DNA of 64,000 nt from UKL13-2 sp947085425 (GCA_947085425.1 CAMTWK010000010.1:1-64000); one strand, 5' to 3'. Positions 36,453 through 45,109 are shown, numbered from the stretch's first letter. The notes: generated by a model not told the origin, from the sequence alone. Numbers and translations are program-made.

Positions 36453-37463
36453 TTATTGCCGCGGCGGTGTCGGTAGGATTTCGAAAATCAGCGTATCGGC
36501 TTTGCGCCGGATCACAAAATCGTGGCCACCGGCAAAATGTGGCTTGTCGGTCGGACTGGCACGAAATAGTTGACGCGCCCACTCTTCGATCTGCGCGTGG
36601 GACGGCGCACTGGCGTTGTGCCACCTCAGCCAGTGGTACAGAGCATTACATTGGCGGACCAAGCCAAGCTTGTCCAGCATACCAACTGTCGCGCGGTGAC
36701 CATCCCACTGCAAATCCAATTTCGCCAGCGCCTCCAGCATCTGCGCACTATCAGCGGCATGCCTGGCCGCACGCATGAGTGACACGACGTAGTGCGGGAA
36801 ACGGCTGGCAATCAACGGTGTCAATTCATGGCGAATAAAATTTCGCATATAGGTGGTGTCGGCATTTGATTCGTCCTGAATCCACTCCAATTGATGGGCG
36901 ATGGCGTACGCTTCAATTTCTGCGCGCGACACCGCCAGCAACGGGCGCAGCAACTGTTGGCGATCATTGAGCGTGCGGGCCGCGCCCATCGCCGCCAAAC
37001 CGGCCAGTCCGGTGCCACGCAGTAGTTGATGGAGAACGGTTTCGGCCTGATCGTCGGCGTGTTGCCCAAGCAGAATCAAGGACGCGCCATCGGCTTGCAA
37101 TTCGGCGTAACGTGCCCGTCGTGCGGCACCCTCCACACCCAGACCGTCGGTATGTTCACGGTTGATGCCGACCCGCACAATGGTCAGCGTGATATTGCGT
37201 TGATCACATTGGCGCTGACAAAAATCAGCCCAGGCATCAGCGTTGCTACTCAGCCCATGATGAACATGCATGGCCCGCAACTCAAAATTGCCCGTCATCT
37301 TGCCGGGCGTTGCCGAGGTGGCACGACCAATCCTCTGTGCGGCGTCGAGTAACACCATCGAATCGACGCCACCGGACAGGGCGATCAAAACTTTAGGCGC
37401 ACCCTGCAAGCCACGCGAAGCCGCGAGCAATGATGCGGCGATGGCTTGATCAATCAAAGACAT
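36453..37463 (-). CDS. tilS: tRNA(Ile)-lysidine synthetase TilS
   Basis: 336 residues, somewhat short compared with the 430 of E. coli, so the C-terminal domains are reduced. PP-loop LIALSGGVDSMVLLD at about residue 26, then HVHHGLSSNAD and GQHADDQAETVLHQLLRGTG. It converts the wobble cytidine of tRNA-Ile(CAU) to lysidine so it reads AUA. Downstream of accA by 33 bp, a common pair. Confidence 0.94.
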   Translation of the reverse strand: MSLIDQAIAASLLAASRGLQGAPKVLIALSGGVDSMVLLDAAQRIGRATSATPGKMTGNFELRAMHVHHGLSSNADAWADFCQRQCDQRNITLTIVRVGINREHTDGLGVEGAARRARYAELQADGASLILLGQHADDQAETVLHQLLRGTGLAGLAAMGAARTLNDRQQLLRPLLAVSRAEIEAYAIAHQLEWIQDESNADTTYMRNFIRHELTPLIASRFPHYVVSLMRAARHAADSAQMLEALAKLDLQWDGHRATVGMLDKLGLVRQCNALYHWLRWHNASAPSHAQIEEWARQLFRASPTDKPHFAGGHDFVIRRKADTLIFEILPTPPRQ

Positions 37464-37496
37464 GAAGATCGACCATTCATACTGGTGATGTCAGGG

Positions 37497-38480
37497 CTAG
37501 GCAGACAACTCTTTAAATTTGCCGAGCTGCAACAATTTTGCCTGCCGTTGCTGCACCAGTTTATCCGGCGACAAATCCTTCAGGTCCTTGAGCGCTTCCG
37601 CAATCGCTTTTTTTACGGTGGCGGCCATTGCTTTATGGTCGCGATGTGCGCCGCCCAGGGGTTCATTCAATATTTTGTCGATCAATCCAAGGGCTTTTAA
37701 TTTCGGCGCGGTAATGTTTAACGCTTCCGCCGCCTCCGACGCCTTGGCCGCATCTTTCCACAAAATGGCCGCGCAGCCTTCCGGCGAAATCACCGAGTAA
37801 GTACTGTACTGCAACATGAAGGTCACGTCGCCGACAGCGATCGCCAAGGCACCGCCCGACCCCCCCTCGCCGATGACGGTACAAACCACCGGCACCTTGA
37901 GACCGGCCAATACATATAAATTTTGGCCGATGGCCTCGGATTGTCCGCGTTCTTCGGCACCAACACCAGGATAGGCGCCGGGTGTGTCAATAAACGTAAT
38001 CAACGGCACACCAAACTTTTCAGCCAGCTTCATCAGTCGTAGTGCTTTGCGATAGCCCTCCGGGCGCGGCATACCAAAATTTCGATACTGCCGGTCTTTG
38101 GTGTCGCGGCCTTTTTGATGACCAATCACCATTACCGATTGGCCGTTAAAACGCGCCAATCCACCGACAATGGCGGCGTCATCCGAATAACTGCGATCGC
38201 CATGCAACTCCTCAAAGTCAGTCATCAATAACTTGATGTAATCGAGGGTATAGGGCCGCTGTGGATGGCGGGCCACTTGTGAAATTTGCCAGGCGTTGAG
38301 CTTGGCATAAATATCTTTGGTCAGCGACTGACTCTTTTTGGACAGCTTGTCGATTTCCGCAGAGATGTCCACGGCGGAATCGTCCTGCACATAGCGCAGC
38401 TCTTCGATCTTGGTCTCAAGCTCGGCGACCGGCTGTTCAAATTCGAGAAACGTCAATTTTGATGGTGTCGAGGCGGTCAT
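37497..38480 (-). CDS. accA: Acetyl-CoA carboxylase carboxyltransferase alpha subunit
   Basis: 327 residues. Starts MTASTPSKLTFLEFEQPVAE; crotonase-fold carboxyltransferase with GHQKGRDTKDR, FGMPRPEGYRKA, DTPGAYPGVGAEERGQSEAI and GEGGSGGALA. It transfers carboxyl from biotin to acetyl-CoA in fatty acid synthesis. The frame runs another 147 codons upstream but that part overlaps pduO on the other strand and has no family match. The ATG at 38480 is the family start. Confidence 0.97.
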   Translation of the reverse strand: MTASTPSKLTFLEFEQPVAELETKIEELRYVQDDSAVDISAEIDKLSKKSQSLTKDIYAKLNAWQISQVARHPQRPYTLDYIKLLMTDFEELHGDRSYSDDAAIVGGLARFNGQSVMVIGHQKGRDTKDRQYRNFGMPRPEGYRKALRLMKLAEKFGVPLITFIDTPGAYPGVGAEERGQSEAIGQNLYVLAGLKVPVVCTVIGEGGSGGALAIAVGDVTFMLQYSTYSVISPEGCAAILWKDAAKASEAAEALNITAPKLKALGLIDKILNEPLGGAHRDHKAMAATVKKAIAEALKDLKDLSPDKLVQQRQAKLLQLGKFKELSA

Positions 38481-38556
38481 TGGTGGAAATTTTATCTGTC
38501 TATGCCAAAGGCCAAGACCGCATGATACCAACTTCGCTCGATATAATCGGTTTTGC

Positions 38557-38574
38557 GGGGTTTTACAAAACCCC
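38557..38574. repeat. Short inverted repeat between accA and pduO
   Basis: GGGGTTTT-AC-AAAACCCC, an 8-bp palindrome in the 247-bp divergent gap. A plus-strand TATAAT at 38542-38547 lies just before it, so it could be an operator for the pduO-sigma transcript. Too tight a loop for a terminator. Confidence 0.35.
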
Positions 38575-38727
38575 ATGACCATCTCTGCGTGAATCCACAC
38601 AACCTGCGTACAGCATGTTCGAAACAGACAAGTCGCAGCATTTTTGTGTTTTTTGCAGCTATTTGTCATGATCTGCCGTCTAACCCGCCCGCCAACCACC
38701 GTTTTTACCCTTATCACCTTCCCCGCC

Positions 38728-39285
38728 ATGGCCAATCGACTTTCAAAAATTACCACCCGCACCGGCGATGACGGCTCCACCGGACTGGGCGACGGCTCAC
38801 GGCTTAAAAAATCGCATGCTCGCATCGCCGCACTGGGGGAGGTGGATGAACTCAACTGTGTCGTTGGTCTGTTATTAACCGCCGAAATCGCGGACCAGCA
38901 TCGGCTCGTGTTGGTAAACATTCAAAACGCCCTGTTTGATCTGGGCGGCGAATTATCGATCCCCACTTTTCGCGCGCTGACTGAAAAACACATTGTTTTT
39001 CTGGACAGGTTGATTGGCGAATTAAATGCCGGCTTGCCGCCGCTCAAAGAATTTATTTTGCCGGGTGGATCAGTGGCGGCAGCACATTGTCATGTTGCGC
39101 GGGCGGTGGCGCGCCGAGCCGAACGCAGTGTGGTGGCGCTGAGTGAAAGTGAAGACGTGTCGGCTTTCGCCATACAATATCTGAATCGATTGTCCGACCT
39201 GCTGTTTATTCTGGCGCGGGTCATCAACCGTAATCAGGGCGTCGGTGATGTCTGTTGGACGCGCGACGAAAACCCATCCCAATAA
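38728..39285 (+). CDS. PduO-type cob(I)alamin adenosyltransferase
   Basis: 185 residues. Starts with the ATP-binding motif ITTRTGDDGSTGLGDGSR, then EVDELNC and the C-terminal VARAVARRAERSVVAL and YLNRLSDLLFILARVIN, all PduO/MMAB hallmarks. It transfers the adenosyl group of ATP to cob(I)alamin. The upstream in-frame ATG at 38644 is rejected because MANRLSKITTRTG fits the family. A BtuF-like corrinoid-binding protein lies 3 kb downstream on the other strand, and the sigma-factor gene starts 13 bp after. Confidence 0.93.
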   Translation: MANRLSKITTRTGDDGSTGLGDGSRLKKSHARIAALGEVDELNCVVGLLLTAEIADQHRLVLVNIQNALFDLGGELSIPTFRALTEKHIVFLDRLIGELNAGLPPLKEFILPGGSVAAAHCHVARAVARRAERSVVALSESEDVSAFAIQYLNRLSDLLFILARVINRNQGVGDVCWTRDENPSQ

Positions 39286-39298
39286 AACCACAGATCAA

Positions 39299-39880
39299 AT
39301 GACCCCAACCCCGTCCAACGATCACCTCGCCACCCTGCTCGCCCGCGCCGGTTTGGGCGACCGTCAGGCCTTCAGCGATTTATATGAAGCAAGCAAATCG
39401 AAACTGTTTGGCGTCTCACTTCGTATAGTTCGTGAACGGCATATCGCCGAAGAAGTATTACAGGACAGTTTTGTGAAAATTTGGCACCACGCCGCAGATT
39501 ATGCCGTCGCCAAATCCGCGCCGATGACGTGGATGACCGCCATTGTGCGCAATCGCAGCCTCGACATCGTGCGCCGTCCGGCACACGAAATTGCCGATGA
39601 AAATGATTATTTCGCGCTGAATATGCCCGACGACAGCCCGTCAATGGCTGAGCAACTCGCCAGTAAACGTGATCAAGCCGAAATCGTGCGCTGTATGAAA
39701 GCACTCGACAATGAACAAAATTCTGCAATTTTGCTGGCGTTTTTCCAAGGTCTGTCACACAGCGAAGTAGCCGACAAATTGCATAAACCGCTCGGCACAG
39801 TTAAAACCCATATCCGACGTGGTCTGCTCAGACTCAAAGATTGTCTGGACGGGCAAGTCAATGAAGGAGGGGGCGCATGA
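39299..39880 (+). CDS. ECF-type RNA polymerase sigma factor
   Basis: 193 residues. Region 2 has AFSDLYEASKSKLFGVSLRI and AEEVLQDSFVKIWHH; region 4 has LLAFFQGLSHSEVADKLHKP and LGTVKTHIRRGLLRL. This is an ECF factor with no extra C-terminal domain. The GGAGGGGGC site inside its 3' end probably serves the anti-sigma gene, whose ATG overlaps its stop. It belongs to a five-gene plus-strand run ending in a DUF3455 lipoprotein, which it may control together with the anti-sigma factor. Confidence 0.92.
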   Translation: MTPTPSNDHLATLLARAGLGDRQAFSDLYEASKSKLFGVSLRIVRERHIAEEVLQDSFVKIWHHAADYAVAKSAPMTWMTAIVRNRSLDIVRRPAHEIADENDYFALNMPDDSPSMAEQLASKRDQAEIVRCMKALDNEQNSAILLAFFQGLSHSEVADKLHKPLGTVKTHIRRGLLRLKDCLDGQVNEGGGA

Positions 39881-40647
39881 AACTCGACCATCCTGAATTG
39901 CAAAACCGACTCGCCGCCGAATATGTACTCGGCACCATGCGCGGTGGCGCACGTCGGCGCTTCGAAGAATACTTGCCGGACAACCCATCACTTCGCGATG
40001 CGGTTTCACAATGGGAAGCCTGCCTGATGCCAATGGCTGACCAGATTCCGTCGGTCACCCCGCCGGAGCGGGTGTGGAAAAAAATTATCGACCGCGTGAA
40101 TGGAATTCAAACACCAGCATTGGCGCGCATCAACCAACAAAAAACCGCCAATCGCCGCACCGGTTGGCGGTTTTTTGATAGCTTGTTGTTTTGGCGCAAT
40201 CTCGGCATCAGCGCCTCCACACTGGTGGTGGTGCTCAGCATTGGCCTGTTTGCCGGCAACAGCTGGCAGGCACATGAGCCGATGATGACGGCGGTGTTGG
40301 AAGAAGACGGTGTGGCGCGTATGGTGATTGAGCAACCCAAGGCCGATATGCTGATGGTCAAAATGGTTAAACCGTGGAAAACGGCATCAACCAAAAGTTT
40401 GCAACTTTGGGTGATGCCAAAAGACGGCCCGGCGCGCTCAATCGGCATCATCAATCAAGACGGCTCGACCAAAATAAGGATGCAAGATTTGTCGGGCATG
40501 TTGGACAACGGCCTGTCGTTTGCGGTGACCAAAGAGCCGTTCGGCGGCTCTCCCACCGGCCAACCCACCGGCATGATTTTGTGCAAAGGGGTGATTGCCA
40601 CCATGCCGCCCAAACCATCAAAGCGCGCAGCGCCGCCGTTGATTTGA
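39877..40647 (+). CDS. RskA-like anti-sigma factor
   Basis: 256 residues. A cytoplasmic domain (about 1-85, HPELQNRLAAEYVLGTMRGG) has RRRFEEYLPDNPSLRDAVSQWE, the RskA/ChrR-type sigma-binding helix set. One membrane helix follows (LGISASTLVVVLSIGLFAGN) and then a periplasmic RskA-like beta domain (LQLWVMPKDGPARSIGIIN; EPFGGSPTGQPTGMI). No HxxxCxxC zinc motif is visible, so it is the zinc-free type released by regulated proteolysis. ATGA overlap with the sigma gene. Confidence 0.88.
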   Translation: MKLDHPELQNRLAAEYVLGTMRGGARRRFEEYLPDNPSLRDAVSQWEACLMPMADQIPSVTPPERVWKKIIDRVNGIQTPALARINQQKTANRRTGWRFFDSLLFWRNLGISASTLVVVLSIGLFAGNSWQAHEPMMTAVLEEDGVARMVIEQPKADMLMVKMVKPWKTASTKSLQLWVMPKDGPARSIGIINQDGSTKIRMQDLSGMLDNGLSFAVTKEPFGGSPTGQPTGMILCKGVIATMPPKPSKRAAPPLI

Positions 40648-40672
40648 GCGGACTTTTCAGAATATTTTCGCC

Positions 40673-41407
40673 ATGACCCAAGCTGTTTTATTGGTGGATC
40701 AACTCAAACGCGAATTAAAATCGCGCGGCATAACGTACGCCCGACTTGCCCAATTGATCGGCATGTCGGAGGCCAGCGTGAAACGCATGTTTTCACAACG
40801 CAATATGACGCTGGAGCGGGTCGATGAAATTCTGACGGCGACCTGCATTGAATTTGCCGAATTAACCGATCACTTTGATCGCGAGCAGCAACGCCTTGCA
40901 AAAATGACCTTAAAACAGGAAGAGCAGGTGATGAACGACCCGCTGCTGTTTTTGGTCGCCATTTGTGCGCTGAACTTGATGAGCGCCGAGGAAATGTTGG
41001 CGACCTACTCCATCACCGAGGCCGAGCTGGTGGCATCCCTTCTTCGACTCGACCATTTGGGTCTGATCGACTTATTGCCCAACAATCGATTCAAATTGAA
41101 AGTTGCCCGCACCTTTGCCTGGCTACCCAACGGACCAATCATGCAGGCGTTCAAGAAAAACGCCGCCGATTTTTTTGACAGTGAATTTGCCGATGCCGGT
41201 GAAGCGCTGTTTTTGTTGAACGCCCGGCTGTCAACCGCGTCACGATTGGCGCTGATGGATCGGCTCAAACGCGTTGCCCGGGAGTTTTCCGAGCAGCATT
41301 ACGAAGATGCCCACCACCCAACCAACCAGCGTGAGCCGGTAAGTTTGTTGATCGCCACGCGCAGTTGGCACCTCAAGGCCGTCGAACCATTCTTGCGGAA
41401 AAAATAG
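40673..41407 (+). CDS. XRE-type HTH regulator
   Basis: 244 residues. The N-terminal HTH (about 8-65, ELKSRGITYARLAQLIGMSE, ASVKRMFSQRNMTL) is followed by an alpha-helical region with no family I recognise (about 90-244). It begins 25 bp after the anti-sigma gene and ends 8 bp before the DUF3455 lipoprotein, so it is co-transcribed. It may add a second layer of control to the sigma module; ligand unknown. Confidence 0.8.
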   Translation: MTQAVLLVDQLKRELKSRGITYARLAQLIGMSEASVKRMFSQRNMTLERVDEILTATCIEFAELTDHFDREQQRLAKMTLKQEEQVMNDPLLFLVAICALNLMSAEEMLATYSITEAELVASLLRLDHLGLIDLLPNNRFKLKVARTFAWLPNGPIMQAFKKNAADFFDSEFADAGEALFLLNARLSTASRLALMDRLKRVAREFSEQHYEDAHHPTNQREPVSLLIATRSWHLKAVEPFLRKK

Positions 41408-41415
41408 AGGGCATT

Positions 41416-42021
41416 ATGATGCGTCACCAACCATTTTGCGTTCAATTTCCATCGCGCCCCGATACGGATGACACCACTTTCCGTGCCGCGCGTGTTTTGA
41501 TTCTCGCCGCGGCCGTTTTGCTATCGGGATGCGCCACACAAAAATTCACCCGGGAGCACATTCCTGCGCCATTAAAAGTACCGGGCGGGCACGCTGTCTC
41601 AATGGAAACCGTAGCGTCGGGCAGCATGATTTTCCAATGCCGGGCGAATGTGAATGGTGTTGCTTTTGACTGGACGCTGGCGGACATCGAGGCCAGTTTA
41701 AAAAATCGCGGCGGCAAAGTGGTCGGACGTTTTGTCGGACCACCCGCCACCTGGCAGGCAAGCGACGGCTCCCTATTGACGGCGACACCATTGGCCACAG
41801 CCCCGCTCATAAATCAACCGTCCGCGATCCAACCATCCCTGCCTCTGGCGTTATACCAAGCCAATCCGGCGACCGGCCGGGGTGTGATGACCGCTGTCAC
41901 TTATATCCAGCAGCTTGCCACCGTCGGTGGCACTGCACCAGCAGGCTGTGATCAGACTCTGCTCAACAAAAAATACAAAGTGGGTTTTCAATCCGACTTT
42001 ATTTTTTATAAGGCTAATTAA
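41416..42021 (+). CDS. DUF3455 lipoprotein
   Basis: 201 residues. An unusually long N-region is followed by a lipobox (LILAAAVLLSGC, Cys41). The mature part has the DUF3455 pattern: YQCRA-like FQCRANVNGVAFDWTLADIE, the ATWQASDGS segment, then AVTYIQQLATVGGTAPAGCD. A GAGGG site precedes the ATG at 41416. It is the last gene of the sigma/anti-sigma run. DUF3455 has no known function. The stop overlaps the convergent btuF-like stop by 8 bp. Confidence 0.85.
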   Translation: MMRHQPFCVQFPSRPDTDDTTFRAARVLILAAAVLLSGCATQKFTREHIPAPLKVPGGHAVSMETVASGSMIFQCRANVNGVAFDWTLADIEASLKNRGGKVVGRFVGPPATWQASDGSLLTATPLATAPLINQPSAIQPSLPLALYQANPATGRGVMTAVTYIQQLATVGGTAPAGCDQTLLNKKYKVGFQSDFIFYKAN

Positions 42022-42868
42022 TTGGTTTTTTGCGGCGAATGTGCTCCAACACGCCGCATATTTGTTCGGCCGCATCGATCAATCGCGGGCCGGGCCGCAT
42101 CACCCAATCGGCTGTCACGGCAACAACCTGCCCCGTCTGTTCCGCGCGCGAACCGGCATAGGCCCGATTGTCGCGGGCAGCATCGCCTGCTGCGTGCAGC
42201 GTGCCACCATACAGCACCACCTGTGGATTTTTAACCAGCAACATTTCGCGCGACGGCGCAAACACCAATGGTGCAACGTCGGCAAAAACATTCTCGCCGC
42301 CGCAGGTTCGTATCACCTCGGAAATAAAGTGCCGGCCGTTGATGGTCATCAGCGGCACGCGGCTGATTTCAAAAAATACCGGCAACGGTGCGGAGTTTGA
42401 AAATTGATTCTGCAACTTGATGAGGCGTCGCTCAAAGTCCGCTGCAGCGGTGTCAGCTTGACCGGCGGTGCCGGCCCACTGGCCGATCTTGCGCAATACC
42501 ATCGGCACATCCGCCATGCTGATCACCGTGATGGATTCGGCACGAATACCCAACGCCTGCAAACGTTGAATATCGTTTAAGCGGGTGCCGCTGGCCCACA
42601 CCAATACCAGATCCGGTTTGACCGCCAGTAATGCTTCAATATTGATGCCACCGGCATCGGCAACCTGCGGGATCTTTTTCGCTTGTGGGGGAAAGTCGCT
42701 AAAAGCGGAACTCGCGACCAGCCTACCCCCCGCTCCCGCCGCAAACACCAGCTCGGTGAGTGCCGGTGCAGTGCTGACAATCCGCTGGGCAGGCGCAGCA
42801 GGCGTGGTGGCGGCCACCACCGCGGCCTGTGCGACACCTGCACACCACGCCAAAAAAATCACTCTCAT
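42014..42868 (-). CDS. BtuF-like corrinoid/metal ABC substrate-binding protein
   Basis: 284 residues. Signal peptide (RVIFLAWCAGVAQAA), then the class III binding-protein fold: RIVSTAPALTELVFAAGAGG, the NIEALLAVKPDLVLVW segment, GIRAESITV and the C-terminal lobe with RTCGGENVFADV. It resembles BtuF-type corrinoid binders more than siderophore binders. No permease or ATPase is nearby. The ATG at 42868 is one option and 42886 another. It starts within 40 bp of the DAHP synthase stop, so it may be read on the aro transcript. Confidence 0.75.
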   Translation of the reverse strand: MRVIFLAWCAGVAQAAVVAATTPAAPAQRIVSTAPALTELVFAAGAGGRLVASSAFSDFPPQAKKIPQVADAGGINIEALLAVKPDLVLVWASGTRLNDIQRLQALGIRAESITVISMADVPMVLRKIGQWAGTAGQADTAAADFERRLIKLQNQFSNSAPLPVFFEISRVPLMTINGRHFISEVIRTCGGENVFADVAPLVFAPSREMLLVKNPQVVLYGGTLHAAGDAARDNRAYAGSRAEQTGQVVAVTADWVMRPGPRLIDAAEQICGVLEHIRRKKPIN

Positions 42869-42903
42869 CAACCGGCCAACCACCATAAACTGCTGACACA
42901 TCT

Positions 42904-43848
42904 TCAAGCCGCTTGTTTAGTAGTAGTGGTAGTGGTGGCCGTGGTAGTTGCGTGAAAGCGCGCGGCCAACGCCAAACGTTGTTCGTAGGCGGTACGGGCG
43001 ATGGCAACGTCCTCCAGAAAATACGGCAACTCTTGAAGAGTGATCGCCTGCGCGGCGTCGACCAATGATTTTTTGGGCAGCGGGTGCATATCCACCAACA
43101 ACATATTGGCACCGGCAATCACACCCTGCGCCGCCACATGGAAAATATCCAAAATGCCTTCCGGTGACGCCCCACGCGCACCAACCGAGTGTGAGGGATC
43201 GACACAAACCGGCATACGCGTGAGGCGATGCACCACCGACACATGGCCAAAATCAACCAGATTGCGATGCGGGTCCCCCAGATTGGTTTTCATGCCGCGC
43301 AGACCAAACATGATTTTGGTGTTGCCTTCGGAGGCGCAATATTCGGCGGCCATGAGTGATTCATCGAGGGTGATACCAAAACCACGTTTGAGCAGGATCG
43401 GAAATTCATGCTGGCGGCCGACGGCCTTTAGCAACTCAAAATTTTGCGTGTTGCGCGTGCCGATTTGCAACATTACACCGGTTGGGTTACCGGTCTGATG
43501 CAAGGCCTCATAGATTTCATTCAAATGCGCCTCGCGGGTGATTTCCATGGAGATCACCTTTATGCCATATTTGCCGGCCAGTTCAAACACCCACGGCAAA
43601 CACTCCCGCCCCATTCCCTGAAACGAATACGGGCTGGAGCGCGGTTTGTACGCCCCCATGCGCGCGCACACCTGGCCGTGGGCGCGCAAACAGGCAAAGG
43701 TTGCTTCAACATATTCGCGGGTATCGACGGCGTTGAGCCCGGCGAAGGTATGCAAATTGTGCTGGTTAAAGGTCACGCCGTTATAGGTAAACCCAACATC
43801 GTGTTCATCGGCCTGATGGCGGCCGAGCATGCGTAACTCAATGGCCAT
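42904..43848 (-). CDS. DAHP synthase, KDO8PS-like (I-beta) type with altered metal site
   Basis: 314 residues. Hallmarks of the I-beta class: KPRSSPYSFQGMG (KPRTSP-type), IGTRNTQNFELLKAVG, PILLKRG, DPSHSVGAR and the VDMHP segment with SLVDAAQ. It should condense PEP with erythrose 4-phosphate. Two of the four usual metal ligands differ. The GPCS-type Cys loop reads FAGLNAVD with Asn in its place, as in metal-free KDO8P synthases, and the Glu of IEVHP is Asp. There is no N-terminal regulatory domain. A Thr-rich tail of about 10 residues ends the protein. It lies 5 bp after aroG. Confidence 0.8.
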   Translation of the reverse strand: MAIELRMLGRHQADEHDVGFTYNGVTFNQHNLHTFAGLNAVDTREYVEATFACLRAHGQVCARMGAYKPRSSPYSFQGMGRECLPWVFELAGKYGIKVISMEITREAHLNEIYEALHQTGNPTGVMLQIGTRNTQNFELLKAVGRQHEFPILLKRGFGITLDESLMAAEYCASEGNTKIMFGLRGMKTNLGDPHRNLVDFGHVSVVHRLTRMPVCVDPSHSVGARGASPEGILDIFHVAAQGVIAGANMLLVDMHPLPKKSLVDAAQAITLQELPYFLEDVAIARTAYEQRLALAARFHATTTATTTTTTKQAA

Positions 43849-43853
43849 GATGG

Positions 43854-44969
43854 TTATTCCACATTCGCCAGACGACGCTCACGCACTGCTTGCGCCAGTT
43901 GTCGCAACAGTTTTTCGGTGTCGTCCCAGTTGATGCAGGCATCGGTGACCGACACGCCATATTGCAACGGCTTGCCGGCTTCAATGTCTTGCCGGCCGGC
44001 GTTCAAATGACTTTCCACCATCACCCCCACCACGCGCTGATCACCACCGGCGATTTGTGCGGCGACGTCGGTCGCCACATCCATTTGTTTTTGGTATTGC
44101 TTGGACGAATTGGCGTGCGAAAAATCAATCATCACCCGTTGCGCGAGCCCTGCCTTGGCCAACTCCTGACTCGCCGAATCGACATTCGCCGCATCATAAT
44201 TGGGCGTTTTGCCACCGCGCAAAATAATATGGCAATCCTCATTACCGGCGGTGGAAATAATCGCTGAATGCCCGCCCTTGGTAACCGACAAAAAGTGATG
44301 CGGTGCCGACGAGGCCTTGATGGCATCCACAGCGATTTTAATATTGCCGTCGGTGCCGTTTTTGAAGCCGACCGGGCACGACAACCCGGATGCCAATTGG
44401 CGGTGGGATTGCGACTCGGTGGTGCGCGCACCTATGGCGCCCCAGGCGATCATGTCGGCAAAATATTGCGGCGAAATCAAATCCAAATATTCCGTACCGG
44501 CCGCCAGACCGAGCTCGTTAATATCCAGCAGCAGCTTGCGCGCCAGTCGCAGACCCTTGTTGATATCGTGGCTCTCGTCCATATCCGGGTCGTTGATGTA
44601 GCCCTTCCAACCGACGGTGGTGCGTGGCTTTTCGAAATAAACCCGCATCACAATGGTCAAATCCGGCTCCAGGCTGAGCCGTAGTGCGTGCAGTCGGCGG
44701 GCATATTCCATGGCCGCCTCGTAATCGTGAATTGAACACGGGCCGATGATCACCAATAAACGTGAATCACCACGATGCATGATGCGGTGAATTTCTTCGC
44801 GGGCGCGAAACACCGTCGCCGAAGCCTTTTCACTCAATGGAAATTCACGCATTAAATGCGCCGGCGGCGTCAACTCTTTGATGCCGCGGATTCGCAGGTC
44901 GTCGGTGTTATAAGGCATGGCAGATTCCGGTTGCGGTTTGGATACGATAGTCAGGTTGGCTTTGGTCAT
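43854..44969 (-). CDS. aroG: DAHP synthase, AroG (I-alpha) type
   Basis: 371 residues. First step of the shikimate pathway, PEP plus erythrose 4-phosphate to DAHP. Standard I-alpha signatures: VIIGPCSIHDYEAAMEYARR with the metal-binding Cys, EKPRTTVGWKGYINDPDMDE, GARTTESQSHR, GLSCPVGFKNGTDG and RGGKTPNYD. The N-terminal extension is that of the allosteric AroG/F/H enzymes. The ATG has an AAGGCG site. It is preceded by a leader peptide and terminator that probably set its level by aromatic amino acid supply. Confidence 0.95.
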   Translation of the reverse strand: MTKANLTIVSKPQPESAMPYNTDDLRIRGIKELTPPAHLMREFPLSEKASATVFRAREEIHRIMHRGDSRLLVIIGPCSIHDYEAAMEYARRLHALRLSLEPDLTIVMRVYFEKPRTTVGWKGYINDPDMDESHDINKGLRLARKLLLDINELGLAAGTEYLDLISPQYFADMIAWGAIGARTTESQSHRQLASGLSCPVGFKNGTDGNIKIAVDAIKASSAPHHFLSVTKGGHSAIISTAGNEDCHIILRGGKTPNYDAANVDSASQELAKAGLAQRVMIDFSHANSSKQYQKQMDVATDVAAQIAGGDQRVVGVMVESHLNAGRQDIEAGKPLQYGVSVTDACINWDDTEKLLRQLAQAVRERRLANVE

Positions 44970-45044
44970 TTTAGTCGCCTTGCGGTCGGGGCTCGGGGCA
45001 CATTAGTTCGAACAGGAGTAACTGGGGCAACAATGCTGATCAGC

Positions 45045-45081
45045 AAAAAAAAAACCGCCGAATTTTCATTCGGCGGTTTTT
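45045..45081 (-). terminator. Attenuator terminator upstream of aroG
   Basis: On the minus strand, a perfect 14-bp stem (AAAAACCGCCGAAT and its complement) closed by a GAAA tetraloop and followed by ten T residues. It lies 75 bp before the aroG start and 29 bp after the leader-peptide stop. The 5' arm CCGCCG (45076-45071) can instead pair with CGGCGG (45126-45121) inside the leader peptide gene, which would be the antiterminator. A further 7-bp stem GGTTAGT/ACTAACC (45115-45109 with 45096-45090) overlaps the leader stop codon. Confidence 0.85.
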
Positions 45082-45109
45082 AGAATTTTGGTTAGTGTTC
45101 AAACGCAAA

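Noticed and set aside
38481..38921. Upstream extension of the accA frame
   Set aside because: Overlaps the convincing pduO gene on the opposite strand, and the AccA family start is at 38480.
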